The notes under the pieces are model-generated. The model had not been told where the DNA came from and searched no databases. It worked only from the letters and a program-made list of their open reading frames with translations. From Mesodorylaimus sp. YZB2_4 (taxonomy: Eukaryota; Nematoda; Enoplea; Dorylaimida; Dorylaimidae), in assembly GCA_030248295.1 (NCBI GenBank), contig JASANH010000032.1, positions 62,001-126,000 of the forward strand: a stretch of DNA of 64,000 nucleotides, in the 5' to 3' direction. The position numbers and the translations under genes were made by a program. Position 1 is the first letter of the stretch, and each line of letters begins with the position of its first letter. This document shows positions 32,758 through 44,200 of this stretch, piece after piece.

Positions 32758-33474
32758 ATGCACACTTTGGTTCACTTTCTTGCCCTAATCGCCCACACAT
32801 TCGGGAAGGCGACCCTTACTGAAAAAACCATCAGTTTCGAACTACTTGAAAATGACTTGGATTGGCCTTTGCCCGATTTATTCGACCCCGGTCAACTGAT
32901 GTATCATGGCGTCCATTGCTACATGCAAATGCAAGATTTCAAACAAAGTGATCGAGTGGCCGTCCAACATCGACGCCATTGTCGGCAATCGATTGCAAGG
33001 GCGCTTCATTTCTTGGAAAAGGATCGTCAATTCCACAAAAGTAGTCCTTGGGTTTGTGATTTGCTGGAAACGTTTCGTCAAATGTCCAAAGCCCATTATC
33101 AGACTTTTGATGTATTCGATTATTACCAAGTACCAGAACCGGGGTTTTTGTCAGCAAAGTTGCGAGCGAAGTTGTTGAAAAAGTCGGAAATACCAAATCC
33201 GATCGCTCAAGCTAAAGATCAATATCACGCCTATGTGATATTGGCCACGCGAAGTTTTGCCGCTTTATTGAATAAAAACGAAACTGGGCCGGGATCGATA
33301 AATGAAATGGAGCAAAAATATTTACAGCAATTGGAGAGCGATTACGCGGTTGGATTTCAAGCGTTGGCTGTTTATTGCAGAGTGGGAGGAAAAATCGAGG
33401 AAATCAAGAAGGCCTTGAGTAAATCGGCGAGTGTGGATAAGGATCGGGTTGAGGGGACTGTGCAGGGACCGTGA
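32758..33474 (+). CDS. Unrecognised single-exon protein, 238 aa
   Basis: ATG 32758 opens a 238-codon frame ending in TGA 33472-33474. I do not recognise a family. Residues 1-17 (MHTLVHFLALIAHTFGK) are moderately hydrophobic and could be a signal peptide. The rest is mostly polar and looks alpha-helical: heptad-like stretches near QSIARALHFLEKDRQF and a charged C-terminus (KIEEIKKALSKSASVDKDR). No cysteine pattern or catalytic motif stands out. A TTTTAG acceptor-like site lies about 24 nt upstream of the ATG. The gene starts 620 bp after DCTN2 on the same strand. The length, codon usage without low complexity, and a clean 5' context make it likely real. Confidence 0.6.
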   Translation: MHTLVHFLALIAHTFGKATLTEKTISFELLENDLDWPLPDLFDPGQLMYHGVHCYMQMQDFKQSDRVAVQHRRHCRQSIARALHFLEKDRQFHKSSPWVCDLLETFRQMSKAHYQTFDVFDYYQVPEPGFLSAKLRAKLLKKSEIPNPIAQAKDQYHAYVILATRSFAALLNKNETGPGSINEMEQKYLQQLESDYAVGFQALAVYCRVGGKIEEIKKALSKSASVDKDRVEGTVQGP

Positions 33475-33717
33475 TGGGGGCCAACCTACAGTAGTGCACA
33501 AGAATATTAAAAAGATTTTGCACACATAGACTGGTCAGAATAGTCAGAGGTCTCTTGACAGAGTGTTGTAATATTCTTAGGTCTAAAGGGAATATTCGAG
33601 AGGAATGCTTTTGTGGAGGTGGGGATTTAAAACTCAAATCAAACCTGTACATTGCAAGCAAGCATGAAGCTCTCACAACGAACCATTTCACAGCTCTCGT
33701 ACAATGCAAGGTTTTAA

Positions 33718-33885
33718 TCATGTCATGTCATATTTTATCCATAGCCAAGCACCATACAGCGCACTCGAGGGCTAAGGGACACACATTTGACAATCATTTT
33801 GTGTGGAGTCGAACACTGCCCTCTAAGTGCGCACCCAGCGTGAGAGGCAGACACCTTAACCCGCAAGGCTACGACCCCGGTGAAA
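33718..33885 (-). repeat. SINE-B, best-preserved copy
   Basis: The minus strand begins GGGGTCGTAGCCTTGCGGGT, continues TAAGGTGTCTGCCTCTCACG (a tRNA-Leu/Ser-like A-box arm), has a B box in AGTGTTCGACTCC, and ends with ATGACATGACATGAT. A pol-III tRNA-derived SINE is the natural reading. Confidence 0.75.
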
Positions 33886-34374
33886 TTTTATTTCATTTTT
33901 TCACGTTTTCGAATCTTTTTTACTTTTTTTTTAATTTTCCGAAAATTTTTCCATTTTTTTTACCTCCACAATTTCCTCAATATTTTTTCACACACGTATG
34001 ACATTTAAGAGAGACGCATTAACACATCCTACAAACCGTGACATAGCTGAGCTCTGAGCAAATGGCGAAATGATTCAGACCGGCGGCAAAATAAATTTAA
34101 GGCAAGATAAAATAGCATGTTGTCGTCTTTAAAGCAAAAAATACCCACAAATGTAGTTTGATAGAATCTTGTCTGAGCATGACGGAGCAGAGCACCAGGA
34201 GGAGAACACTCGTAATATAAAAGATCATCCAATAATCCAAAATGTTGTAAAATCAATGTAGATGTTTAATTGTTAAAGCTAGCCTGGTCAAAAGAACGTC
34301 GGTAAAAAAATGTTTGTCGATACATAGCGTCAATGGGCAGTCGAAGAAAGCAAAAATGTACAAACTCACACTCA

Positions 34375-34801
34375 CAAGGGAGCATCGCCAACCGTTAAGT
34401 CGACTTTGAGAAACCAAAAATTGTAATGTGTTCCTCGGTGCAAAAGAAAGCTATGTGCAAAATATTAGAGGCGTCTGGCCAACTGGTCAGTTGTGGTCAG
34501 CGTCCAAAGTCCCGAATTTTTGTGAGTTAACGAAGCTAAGCGTTTCCAAACTAGATTTTTGGGTTCAGAGTTCCGAGTTTAAGCTTCCAACACTCGGGTT
34601 TGGGGTTTGTTTCTGAGAAAACCCCAAAAAATCCAGCAGAATTTGAAAATTTCACTGCACTCTTCGCGCTGACCAGAACTGACTACTGTAGTTGGCCAAA
34701 CGCCTTTAATACTTTGCATAGAGCTCTCTTTTGCACCTAGGAACATGTCACAATTTTTGGTTTTGCAAAATTCGACTTGACGGTTGGCGATGTTCCCTTG
34801 T
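34375..34801. mobile_element. Fold-back (MITE-like) element F1, complete copy
   Basis: Ends ACAAGGGAGCATCGCC and GGCGATGTTCCCTTGT are inverted, and the arms continue inverted for about 130 bases: AAATTAGAGGCGTCTGGCC-type sequence on the left, GGCCAAACGCCTTTAATACT on the right. TCA flanks both sides and could be a 3-bp duplication. There is no internal ORF. Related copies lie at 14762 and 51372-51815. Confidence 0.8.
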
Positions 34802-34897
34802 CAGACATTTTTCTTTCATATTTTCTACAATTGTCACACTGCATCTTTAATCATAATGTCATAATCAATTCAAACAATAGGGCTGCCACTTTTAAAA

Positions 34898-35391
34898 CTA
34901 CCTAACGGTCGGCCAAACGAAATGCGCTCGATTCATGTCCAGAGTTCTGCCGACGTAATGAGGGCCTCCTGAACCTCCTGGTCGACCATCGCCATTTCCA
35001 CCATCAGATCCAACGGCACCTCCTCCTCCAAGCACCGAGTCTTCACGGATAGCAGTTTCCAGCACGTCTCTCGTTATCTGCATGGTATTCTGCAGCAGAT
35101 TTTCCGCACTGACGATGATTCGACGAAGACTCCACTCATACGATTCTCTTTGCAGTTGTTGTCCGTGTGTATTTCGCCAGGTGCTGTAGATCATGCAAGT
35201 GATGGCGACGCCGAGCAGTTGATTCGACTTTTCCTTCAACAGAAATATGCAATTTTCGTTGCGAGTTGGTATCAAACTGGCTGTACGGCCATTAATGTTG
35301 AGAGAAAAGCGATGGAAGCTTTGTGCAAAAAAGTCGAGCCTTCTAGAGACTTGAAAATGGTTGTTTACTGCAAAAGATAATACGTTTTAAT
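34898..35391 (-). CDS. Possible 3' terminal exon, unrecognised
   Basis: On the minus strand an acceptor TTTTGCAG (about 35392-35399) opens a frame that runs about 160 codons to a TAG or TAA near 34898. The translation includes RRLDFFAQSFHRFSLNING, then LLGVAITCMIYSTWRNT (a possible membrane helix), a helical stretch, and a Gly-rich segment VLGGGGAVGSDGGNGDGRPG. I do not recognise it. Its upstream exon is not found: a good donor (GTAAGT near 35435) exists, but the frame before it is not open for long. It could be the end of a gene interrupted by the neighbouring receptor, or a chance frame. Confidence 0.35.
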
Positions 35392-35582
35392 CATTGGCAG
35401 GCATTCTTTTCGCAGACCAACTTTTTTTATCACTTACAAGATGTTTTATATCAGCGAAGGATAAGAATGACAAACAAGAGAACAGCTTCTTTAATAACCG
35501 ATGATTTAGAGCATCTTAAACCGATCACTGGAAAAATCTCATCATCGATTAAACTCACTGTTTTTTGTGATTAAACTTCCCT

Positions 35583-36587
35583 TCAGTCTTCACTCGCTTT
35601 TGAACACCTGAAAAGATTTATCGTAGCTTTGCGAAAATGCTTATTGACAATTAGAGCGATATAAAAATCTGACACGTTCGATACTTGAATAATCGCATCC
35701 AATATGGGGGAAGCAGCGTCGATATAGCCGCATACAATAAACCACTCGGGCCAGATATAGATCATATAGAGAAAAGAGGCCTCGGCCATTGTGGCGATTG
35801 CCGCAAAAAACGATTGAGTAATTGCCAAAAGTAATAAAGTTTTTTCTCGTTGTTTTCGTATTCGTTCTTTTTTCAAATCATTTGGTGCTTGAAATATTTT
35901 CTTATTTTGTTTTTTATAACAGTATATCATAATTATATTGCATATTATCAAAGCTAATAAACCGAGAGTGCGTAGAATATTGCGAATATGAGCCGAGACA
36001 TTGGCGAATATTGAAGAAGAAAATTCAAGATCATAATCACGTTTATATTTCCCATTTTCTAAAATTAAAGTCATCCGAAAACAATCGAATACGCTTGTGG
36101 TAATGCTTATAATGATACAAGTGGCATAGGCCCATTTTTGATGCAGTTGATGATTAAAAGATTTGTATCTCAGTGGCAAGGCTAAGGCCAACGCTCGATC
36201 GATCGATAAAGCCAATGATGCGAAAAGTGAAGTACTAGCAGCCATTTGCATTATGGCCACGACTAAATGTGCCGAATACCACATCAGAGAATACGAATTT
36301 GTAAACCATAAAACGCTAGATTTCTTATCAGACCAATGAAAATATACATAAATTAGGGCATCGACGGAAAGAACATAAATTAGCTCGCTTAACGTGCAAA
36401 ATATTTGATATCCGTAAGCTTTTTCTTGTTTTGCTTGTTTGTAGAAAATGTATAAAGGGATGAGATGACAAAGTAGACCCAAAATGAAATGTATGGGCGG
36501 CATAATAAAATAGGAAATATATTCAGCTTGGTCCACCATACGCCAATATGCCTCGCCCAAGTTGCAAGTGTCGTTCGTGGCTGACAT
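35583..36587 (-). CDS. Rhodopsin-like 7TM receptor
   Basis: A single-exon frame of 334 aa, ATG at 36587. Seven hydrophobic segments are visible: HFILGLLCHLIPLYIFY (TM1), LSELIYVLSVDALIYVYF (TM2), LVVAIMQMAASTSLFASLAL (TM3), TCIIISITTSVFDCF (TM4), LGLLALIICNIIMIYCY (TM5), LLLAITQSFFAAIATMAEA (TM6) and VSNVSDFYIALIVN (TM7). TM3 is followed by SIDRALALALPLRY, a DRY-region variant in the position typical of peptide-type receptors of the Srw/FMRFamide-receptor kind. The NPxxY motif is NVSDFYI. NDT near the N-terminus is a glycosylation sequon. It is not closely similar to the receptor at 12247. The ligand is unknown. Confidence 0.72.
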   Translation of the reverse strand: MSATNDTCNLGEAYWRMVDQAEYISYFIMPPIHFILGLLCHLIPLYIFYKQAKQEKAYGYQIFCTLSELIYVLSVDALIYVYFHWSDKKSSVLWFTNSYSLMWYSAHLVVAIMQMAASTSLFASLALSIDRALALALPLRYKSFNHQLHQKWAYATCIIISITTSVFDCFRMTLILENGKYKRDYDLEFSSSIFANVSAHIRNILRTLGLLALIICNIIMIYCYKKQNKKIFQAPNDLKKERIRKQREKTLLLLAITQSFFAAIATMAEASFLYMIYIWPEWFIVCGYIDAASPILDAIIQVSNVSDFYIALIVNKHFRKATINLFRCSKASED

Positions 36588-37504
36588 TGTAAGTCGCAGG
36601 ACGTAGCTCTCCAGCCAGACTCAACCTTTCCTTTCCAACGAGGAACAAGCACTGACCTGCAAGCCTTGATCGTGAGAAGGGGACTAACGAAGATAGACTT
36701 TTCGTCGCAGTCAGTCCAGTTAATTGATCTCTGAGGGGCCCTGGAACACTTTCTAGCACTATCCTGAGGAATTCATGATTAGTCGTGACGAATCTGGCTA
36801 ATAAGTTCATTACAGGGACCACAAGCGCCTTGTTCTGGCAGTGAATTCATAATGGCAAAGGGCCTTCCTTCTCGTGGGACAAAAGGATAAATTTGGTGAT
36901 GGAAAGTTCTGACATTCAAGCTCTATATTGTCACGCGTGGATCGATAAGTGTAGATAAGCAAGTGGTTATCTCCCCGTAGTAGATTACAAAATGTGGAAA
37001 GTATCTTCTAGGCGTGTTTGCCTAGTCAGATTCAGAATATTACAACCAAGAAATCCATAAAGCGTTTGATTCAGCGATGGATCGCTAAACAGAGTTCGGC
37101 ATAGACTAATTGAAAGCTTACTAGTTAAAAGTGGGTTTATCCCTCAGAGATGGGATTTGTTGCATGCGTGGAGCATTGCCTAAAGCTCGCATGGTGAGGT
37201 ATTTTTGGCACGACCCATGTGTAGGGCGTGGGAGGTGATGAATGACCATTCTGTCTTCAACTATGTCGACAAGTGCGGGCGACCGCCGAACATTTTTAAG
37301 ATCCAGATCAAGCATGCTAGGACGAGTGTAAACATTAGTTTAGTGAAAGCAAGATGAAACAAGAAAATGTAGATGAATGCCACAATCTGGCGCGCCAGCA
37401 GAGTTCCAACAGGAGGTTCTCCAACAACCAAGTCTACTTAAAAAACCTTTCAGCAAAGTTGGCGTCTCATCGTTGGCCATACAAACCGCTTTTTCTTAAA
37501 AATT

Positions 37505-37981
37505 AATCGTTTTTTGTTTTTCAAATTTTTGTGGGTGAAGCCCCGCGACCCGAGCTCCCCCCACAGGACTTCCAAACCGTTTTGTCTATAGCCGGCCAGT
37601 AGTCATGCTATGATAAGCGGGGCCGTGAGGTGTGTCCAGCTCTCACGCCAGCATCCCTCCTGTGTATCTCCTCTAGGAGCACCTCCACACGAGGGCATCC
37701 TGGACTCGACACCGACTTCCTCGCACGATAGCGGCCGGGCTCCGAACCCTGTCGGTGTTCGACAGCCGAGGCTGTCTCCCCATTTGGCTTCCGTCTATCC
37801 ACTCGGAGCACCTCGATAGTACTGGGTGAGTCACCCACAGCCTGGCGTGCAAGGTCAGCGAGGGTTTATGGTTCGCAAACCGACCTTTATCACCAGGGAT
37901 CGAACCCGGGACGAGTCCAGCCACTCGCTCCCCAGCAATACGGAGAGACGAATGCCGAACCGCTGAACCACCTTAGCCGCT
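37505..37981 (-). mobile_element. SINE-A, minus-strand copy
   Basis: Read on the minus strand it starts with GCGGCTAAGGTGGTTCAGCG (tRNA-like A-box arm) and has a B box GGTTCGATCCC (37896-37906). The body matches the copy at 38160, and it ends in an A-rich tail (the T-rich run at about 37505-37540). Confidence 0.82.
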
Positions 37982-38143
37982 GTTTCCCTGTAGGCTTATT
38001 CTCAAACCCATTCCAGGAGGGGCTTATTCGAGGTAATAATGTTTCAATGAGAAAGTAGACCACCCGACGCCTCATTCAAGAAAATTCGGTGAGCTGCCCC
38101 ATAGGGTAATTTAGTGACCCAGGATCTACCAGTTAACCAAATC

Positions 38144-38638
38144 ATTGGGACGAAACTTGCGGCCGCGGTGGTGCAGCGATTCGGCATTCGTCTCCCCTAA
38201 TTGCTTGGGAGCGAGTGGCTGGACTCGTCCCGGGTTCGATCCCCGGTGATGGAGGTCGGTTTGCGAACCATAAACCCCTCGCTGACCTTGCACGCCAGGC
38301 CGTGGGTGGCTTACCCGGCACCGTCGAGGTGCTCCGAGTGGAGAGACGGAAGCCAAAGGAGTAGACAGTCTCGGCTGTCGAACACCGACAGGGTTCACAG
38401 CCCACCCGCCATCGTCCGAGGAAGTCGGTGCCTGGTCCAGGATGCCCACGCGTGGAGGTGCTCCTAGTGGAGACGCGCAGAGGGACGCTGCCGTGAGAGC
38501 TGGTCACCTCACGGCCTCGCTTATCATATCATGACTGCTGGCCGGCTATAGGCAAAACGGGTTGGAAGGCCCGTGGGGAGCTGGGGCGGCGCGGGCCCCA
38601 AGCCGCAAAATTTAAAAAAAAAATTGGGACGAAACTTG
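38144..38638 (+). mobile_element. SINE-A, complete copy with 16-bp target-site duplication
   Basis: The element is about 38160-38622. The head GGCCGCGGTGGTGCAGCG, then TTCGGCATTCGTCTC, is tRNA-like; the B box GGTTCGATCCC is at 38233-38243; the 3' end is an A-rich tail. It is flanked by perfect direct repeats ATTGGGACGAAACTTG at 38144-38159 and 38623-38638, as left by LINE-driven target-primed insertion. Confidence 0.9.
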
Positions 38639-38734
38639 GTGGGTACTTCGTACACCCATCCAAAGTAAGCATGGCAAACAAGCTAATCTTGAAGAGGAGC
38701 GGGGAACAACATGGAGTAGCATAGTTTGATTACG

Positions 38735-38870
38735 ATATTTCCATATTCATGCTAATGTCTTACCATATCACCAAACCCGGATACCCTCACTGGGGGGGGG
38801 GGGGGGGGATCACTCACAAAAACGGTTACCTGGCCCGTAGTCGAACCATGGCAACTACCGAGCTAATAAT
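38735..38870 (-). repeat. SINE-B-like copy with poly-G expansion
   Basis: The plus strand has ATTCATGCTAATGTCTTACC, ATATCACCAAAC, a run of 17 G (38792-38808), then CCTGGCCCGTAGTCGAACCA (complement of a degenerate B box). It aligns with the copy at 31265. Confidence 0.6.
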
Positions 38871-39574
38871 ATTTTAAAGCTGTGACGAGCTGCTTGTACC
38901 TTGGTACATGCTAAATGCGTTCCAGAGTCGAATAAAGCTGTAGATTCTGTTTTCCATCCGGCAATAAAAGGTTAAACAGTGGAAAGTACATGTGCAACTC
39001 GCATCAATTGATGAAGGTTCTGGGTTACTTGACATTTTGAATTTGAATCACGTCACGTCAATCGCTTTTTAAACACGCGCCATAGATACTGTTTGCATAT
39101 TAGTTCTCTATAGTCAGAGATACGTGTACGCACAGACACTGAATACCTGTTGGCTATTTTGCATGATGTTTTGTTTTCTATCTTGACCTAGGTTTTGATG
39201 GCGAACATGTTTATTTTCTGGCAGGTTTTCTGTGATTTTTGGAGTCATGCGAATGCTATAGGCCAGTGCTGTAGGACCTGTATGTATATAATGGCAGTGT
39301 CTTGCAGTGTGCGTCAATGTGTCGGTCTCTTTCTTCCCGACCAGTAAAGATTTCGCACGATTCTACAATGGCTCATCGATTTGACGAATCACGTCGCCGA
39401 TTTTGCCCTTATTCGCGTACGATTGGTGAGCACTAATTCGCCGTGGTGTGATCGGTTTCCAGGTGGCATCTGACATCCCCTCGGCGCCAAGAATTCTTGG
39501 GGGTGTGGCTAGGGCAGTTGTCTCGGCAGGGAGGAGCCAGTGTGTCCAAGCCTGGCAGGCGCAGGAGGGAGGTG

Positions 39575-39830
39575 TCGCGACGGAGCGCATCGTCGATTTG
39601 TGACTTGATGTGATTCTTTCCTTTTTATGCTTAGTTCGATTTCCTGTGGCTCATTCTTCGTTTCTGTCTCTGACCATAGTGGTCGTCTGCTTATCTTTGT
39701 CCGTAAAAGACAGTGTGACGAGCTTCTCTATACTCAGTCTCTCATCGTCGGCCGACCAGAGCGGTCAATTCGCTCATCTCTCTCCTACTCTACGCTTCCA
39801 CAACGCTCCTCTCGCTACAGGAGGAGTATC
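39575..39830 (+). repeat. Repeat family D, copy 2
   Basis: Collinear with 8640-8955: GCGACGGAGCGCATCGTCGA, TTTTTATGCTTAGTTCGATT, CTCTGACCATAGTGGTCGTC and CTACGCTTCCACAACGC all have counterparts in the same order. It lacks the 37-base insert of copy 1. Confidence 0.78.
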
Positions 39831-41220
39831 GATTACTCTCTCCCGCTCGCCATGGCCTACCAGGCACGAGGATTACACCAGGGCGGTATAAGGCCGTCAG
39901 GAGAGATCAGGACTCACACTTGCTTGCTTTCTCTCGATTCGTTTCCGATTGTTTTGAATTGGTGAGGAGCCGCCCGTCATATTTGTCCACCCCATTTGCG
40001 GAACTGTGGTGCGGGTCAGAAGCCAGTGCAGGTACTGTGATTAGCATGCTCTCTAGGCCCTGTGCCGGTCGCCGTTTCCCTTATTTCATACTGGAAAAGT
40101 CCAGGAGTTGACTCCAGGGCAAGTTTGTCTATGGGTAAGATTTAGGACTGTGGCGACATTGTAGTGCATCGCTGTGTCCATGAAATCCTCTGGTGCTGAC
40201 TTTTGTCTTTACTGCGCCATCGACAGGGGAACTGATCGCCAGCGAGGTATCTTAGAACAAGGTGCATTTGGCCCGCAGCCAGGCTAGTGTATCTTTGCAC
40301 AGAGCAGTTGCAGAAACCGAGGGGTTGACGTGAATTGGGGCCTCAGTGATCAACTCTTAAGGATAAGCCTTTCTACCAGGCTCGGGTTATAGAAGACCAT
40401 GGACAACTCGCTTGTAAAATCAGCCCGAGCCCCTGTCACGTGAGTGTAGAATATCTTTCGAGCGCACACGACATCATGTATGCAATAAAACTGCAGTTGG
40501 TTGCGTCTGTGGGTCTTATATGTTGTCAGATGACATGTGCTGGTGGCCTAACAGAGTCATATCTGGTATAGATATATATTTGTCTAACTGATCCGTTCCT
40601 CACCAAATTACACTAGCCATTGTTGAAAAGTACCAATTGCATAACTATATCTGTAGTGAGGAAAAAATAGTGACTACACGAGAGGACATTAAAATCGACG
40701 ATAAAAAAAAAATTTTGACACAGAATTCGGAGAAGTGAGACGTGCATAACTAACAATAAAAGATGCAAGGAAACATGGAACTAAAGAATTCTCATCAAGT
40801 CGTATGAAAGGCAATAAAAATTGGCGGTGATCTTAGCTAGCACACCCTTTTTGCTAATCCACATGTGTAATCCGATTTTTTTTATCGAACGTTTTTTTAA
40901 CGTACACGACGGAATTATTGAGTCGGGTTCACTTAGGCCGCGTGTTGCATCGTACGTTGAGTATGAGTAGCGCGTTCCTTGAATTAGAAAACAATCAATT
41001 ATGAATACAGTGGGCACATATTTTACACGTATTTCATACGTGAAGCATTAGGACCTATGTCAGCTCCTATGTCAGTCACTCTACGCTCTAAAATAGTAGC
41101 AGCGTTAGGAATGAAGCGCTGGAGGAGAGGATGGCGAATAGCGCAGATTCGGCCAAGAACAGTGCCAATATCGGACAGCATTGGTACCGAGTGCATGGTG
41201 ATTGGGAAATGTGCACGTGT

Positions 41221-44200
41221 CTATCTGAGATAAGTGCCATCGTGATGATGCTTTGGTGGGCTGCCAACCAGTGGCGGACTGCCATTACCACTCTTGTAAC
41301 GGATTCGTGAGCGTACCTCGGCATCCTTGTTCAATAAGATAGTTTGAATGTTGGCGCCCGTTCCCCAGTTGTGTTCACCGTCAAAGACCAATTCGTTAGG
41401 AGGATCGTGACGTCCGCCCTGGCCATGAGCCCACACCTGTGGTTCAGGGGAACAGTCAGACTGAGAATCGAGAAGGCTGGACGGGAAAGCATACTTTCAC
41501 ATTTCTTCCGGGTTTGATGACAACGTTATGAGGGAACGTGTAGATAATTTCACGCTTTCCATCGATTTTACGTTTCAGTTTCCATTCGCCGATATTTTCA
41601 TCCTGCAAAAAGAACTTGTAGTCCGCGATGGTGGCTGCTGCAGTCAAACTTCCGCTCCGCTGGCATCTCGCTCAGCTAATGCGCACTGGCGCTGGCTGGG
41701 ATGATTCAAAGTGGTTTATCGGCAGATGCACATGGTGTTATCATGCGCTGCGCTGCCCAGAGTGTTTCTTCATAATGATCGGCCCCAGCTTAACTTGCGT
41801 TAAGCAACTGCCCCAAGTGTATTCCCCTTACTTATCGTTAGATACGCTGGGAGTAAAACTGTTACGTAAAATATGAGGTCCGGGTCACATCACAGCAATT
41901 TCGACCTCCTTTTCACAATCTACCCTCCGTGTCATTTGTAGTTCTATCACTAGAAAAAGTGCCTATGGACCTATCATTACGGCCTGCTTTGCATTCCAGC
42001 GCGGTGGCTTGATAAGAGGGATAGTACTTTTGTACAAGGTCATACGCCCGATCTGTTTCAAATCCAAAATCCCCCTCATTTACATCCACAGGTCGGCCCC
42101 TAAAATGCTTTAGCCTCTGGGCTAACACGAGGATTCACATGCAGTAATTGTACTACTCACCTTGGAACGATGCGAGTTCTCCAAAATGATGAATTTTCCA
42201 TCCGGATCACATTCGGAAATGGTCACATTGCCCTTGGCTGAACGTTGAAACGTTGTTCTCGTCGACACTTCGCCTCGAACATGACGCTGACTTTCTGAAA
42301 ATATATCGCTTTCTACTTTATAGTCCATGAATTACGCAATGAAAATACCAGTGTCCTCTTGCTGCTGCAAACTGTGTGATTTGACCACTTGTTCAACCAT
42401 TTGACGCACACCAGAACGATGCTCCTCGCTTTCCAACATTTTTCTGTAGATTGCAATTTCGGCGTCCAGGATTTGCTTGGTGTCCAGCAATGCTTGCAAT
42501 TCGGCCACCAGCGCCTGGCATTCTTCGCGCATTTTGCGCAATTGGGCATCGCGATCGTTCAAGGCAGTCTCGTATTGACGTTGATCATCCTCGATTTGGT
42601 AAGTCAATTCTTGGACTTGTTTCTCCAGCATCATGTTCTAGACAAAATAAAGTGCATTTTTAGTTTGTCACAAGATGCTTCAATTTCAAAAACTTTGTTT
42701 TACCTTGCTTTCGAGATCCGCCAATTTTCCTCGCAAGTCTTGGATAAGGTTGCGCATGCGAGTGGTTTCTTCGCGTTGATAACTCGACTCCATGCCAGCT
42801 CGGGCCGTAGCGCCTTGGACTTCTTGGACCTAGAAAGAGAATTGATGTTAGGGTTTCCAACACGATTTTTGCGCGCATTTTTTAATTTTCTTGGAAAATT
42901 CCTTGCTTTATCCTTTACTCGCAAATTTTCTCCACACTTCTGCTGTTTAATGTATTCAACTTTATCTGTTGGAGCACCTCACTCGCAGACACACCTGACA
43001 AGATAATGATTGCATCTATTTGATTTTTTCCATCAAAAAGTTTGTTGCTTTAAAAATTTGGCTAGTTGATCGCCTAAATTTTGTGAGCGATCAGAAAATC
43101 GAATGTTAAGTTTTGGGGTGCAGGGCTATACGAAAATACAGATTGACAGATCGATTCCTTGGACTTGACCTGCAGGTCAAGTCCAAGAGGGACTGTTACC
43201 TTTAGCTTATACCAAGATTCCATATCAGACTTGGTCTGCTGTTGAATAATGTCGTATTCACCGCGAATATCACGAATGGCCAAAGCCAATTCATTTTTGA
43301 AGAATTCACGAGTATCGGATGGCTCGCGATGCAACAAGGCTTGCAACTCCTTCACCTCTTGGTCATGCACGCGACGTAAAAATTCCAATTCTTCCATCAA
43401 GGTTTGCACTTGATTTTGGTAATCAATACGACCAATGGTTTCTTGATCCAAATCCTAGAACATAAAAAATATTTTTTAATATAAAATCCATTCGTAATGT
43501 TTTCCCGCTAAAAATCTGTTTGAAACTTAGCTTGTGAAGCGTTGTCGAGCGGTAAATAATTTTTAAAACAAACTTACCGAACGAGCTTTTTGTAACTCGT
43601 CCCAGAATCGAGTATGGTCGCGGTTCAAACGAGTGATCTCATCCGTCAACGATTTGTAACGCTGGCGTAATAAATCAATTTCCGATTCGGTCTCGGCAAC
43701 TTGGCCAGTCAACGTCGCGATCGTGTCCTTGTCATCCGAGCGCAAACGCAACGCATCATCGTATCTGCAATAATTTGTTAGATAAAATTTTATTTTATTG
43801 CATAACTATGGATTCGCGTTTACTTTGGTTTGTGGAGAGGAAGTTACGACTTGGCTATTTCTACCGTGTCACTGGGTAAATACGAATCGGGGGTATGTTT
43901 GAAGGGCTATGTCAACATTTTCTACATTAGCCATATCACAAGGACAACATCAATTTTATTGAGCGAAGTGGGCGAAGCGCAATGCGGCTTTGATAAGCTG
44001 CTTAGTGCACGAAAGCCCACTCAAATCGTCGAGTCCATCCAACTCGAGCCGCTCACGTCATTTTCGACAAATACCATTCCATTCGTCAGCAACCACTTCA
44101 CGTCAACAGAAACTTTTAATTGCCTATTTTAGGGCGCGGTCTCGATTGCGCATTTTCGCCCACGCTGATAATTTTTTAAGCGATTCACAACTTAAAGACG

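Larger units (their letters stand above)
33475..34897. other. Intergenic stretch with repeats
   Basis: It contains one SINE-B copy (33718-33885) and one complete fold-back F1 element (34375-34801), both listed separately. A T-rich tract runs about 33885-33985. No coding exon is recognised. Confidence 0.6.
36588..41220. other. Long stretch of repeats, no gene seen
   Basis: It holds two SINE-A copies in inverted orientation (37505-37981 and 38160-38622), a SINE-B-like copy with a G17 run (38735-38870) and a family D copy (39575-39830). The rest shows no recognisable exon on either strand. Confidence 0.6.

Noticed and set aside
38161..38250. A functional tRNA gene at the SINE-A head
   Set aside because: The A-box arm and B box are present, but the cloverleaf cannot be completed: there is no pairing acceptor stem at tRNA length, and the sequence continues into a repeat body shared by three loci.
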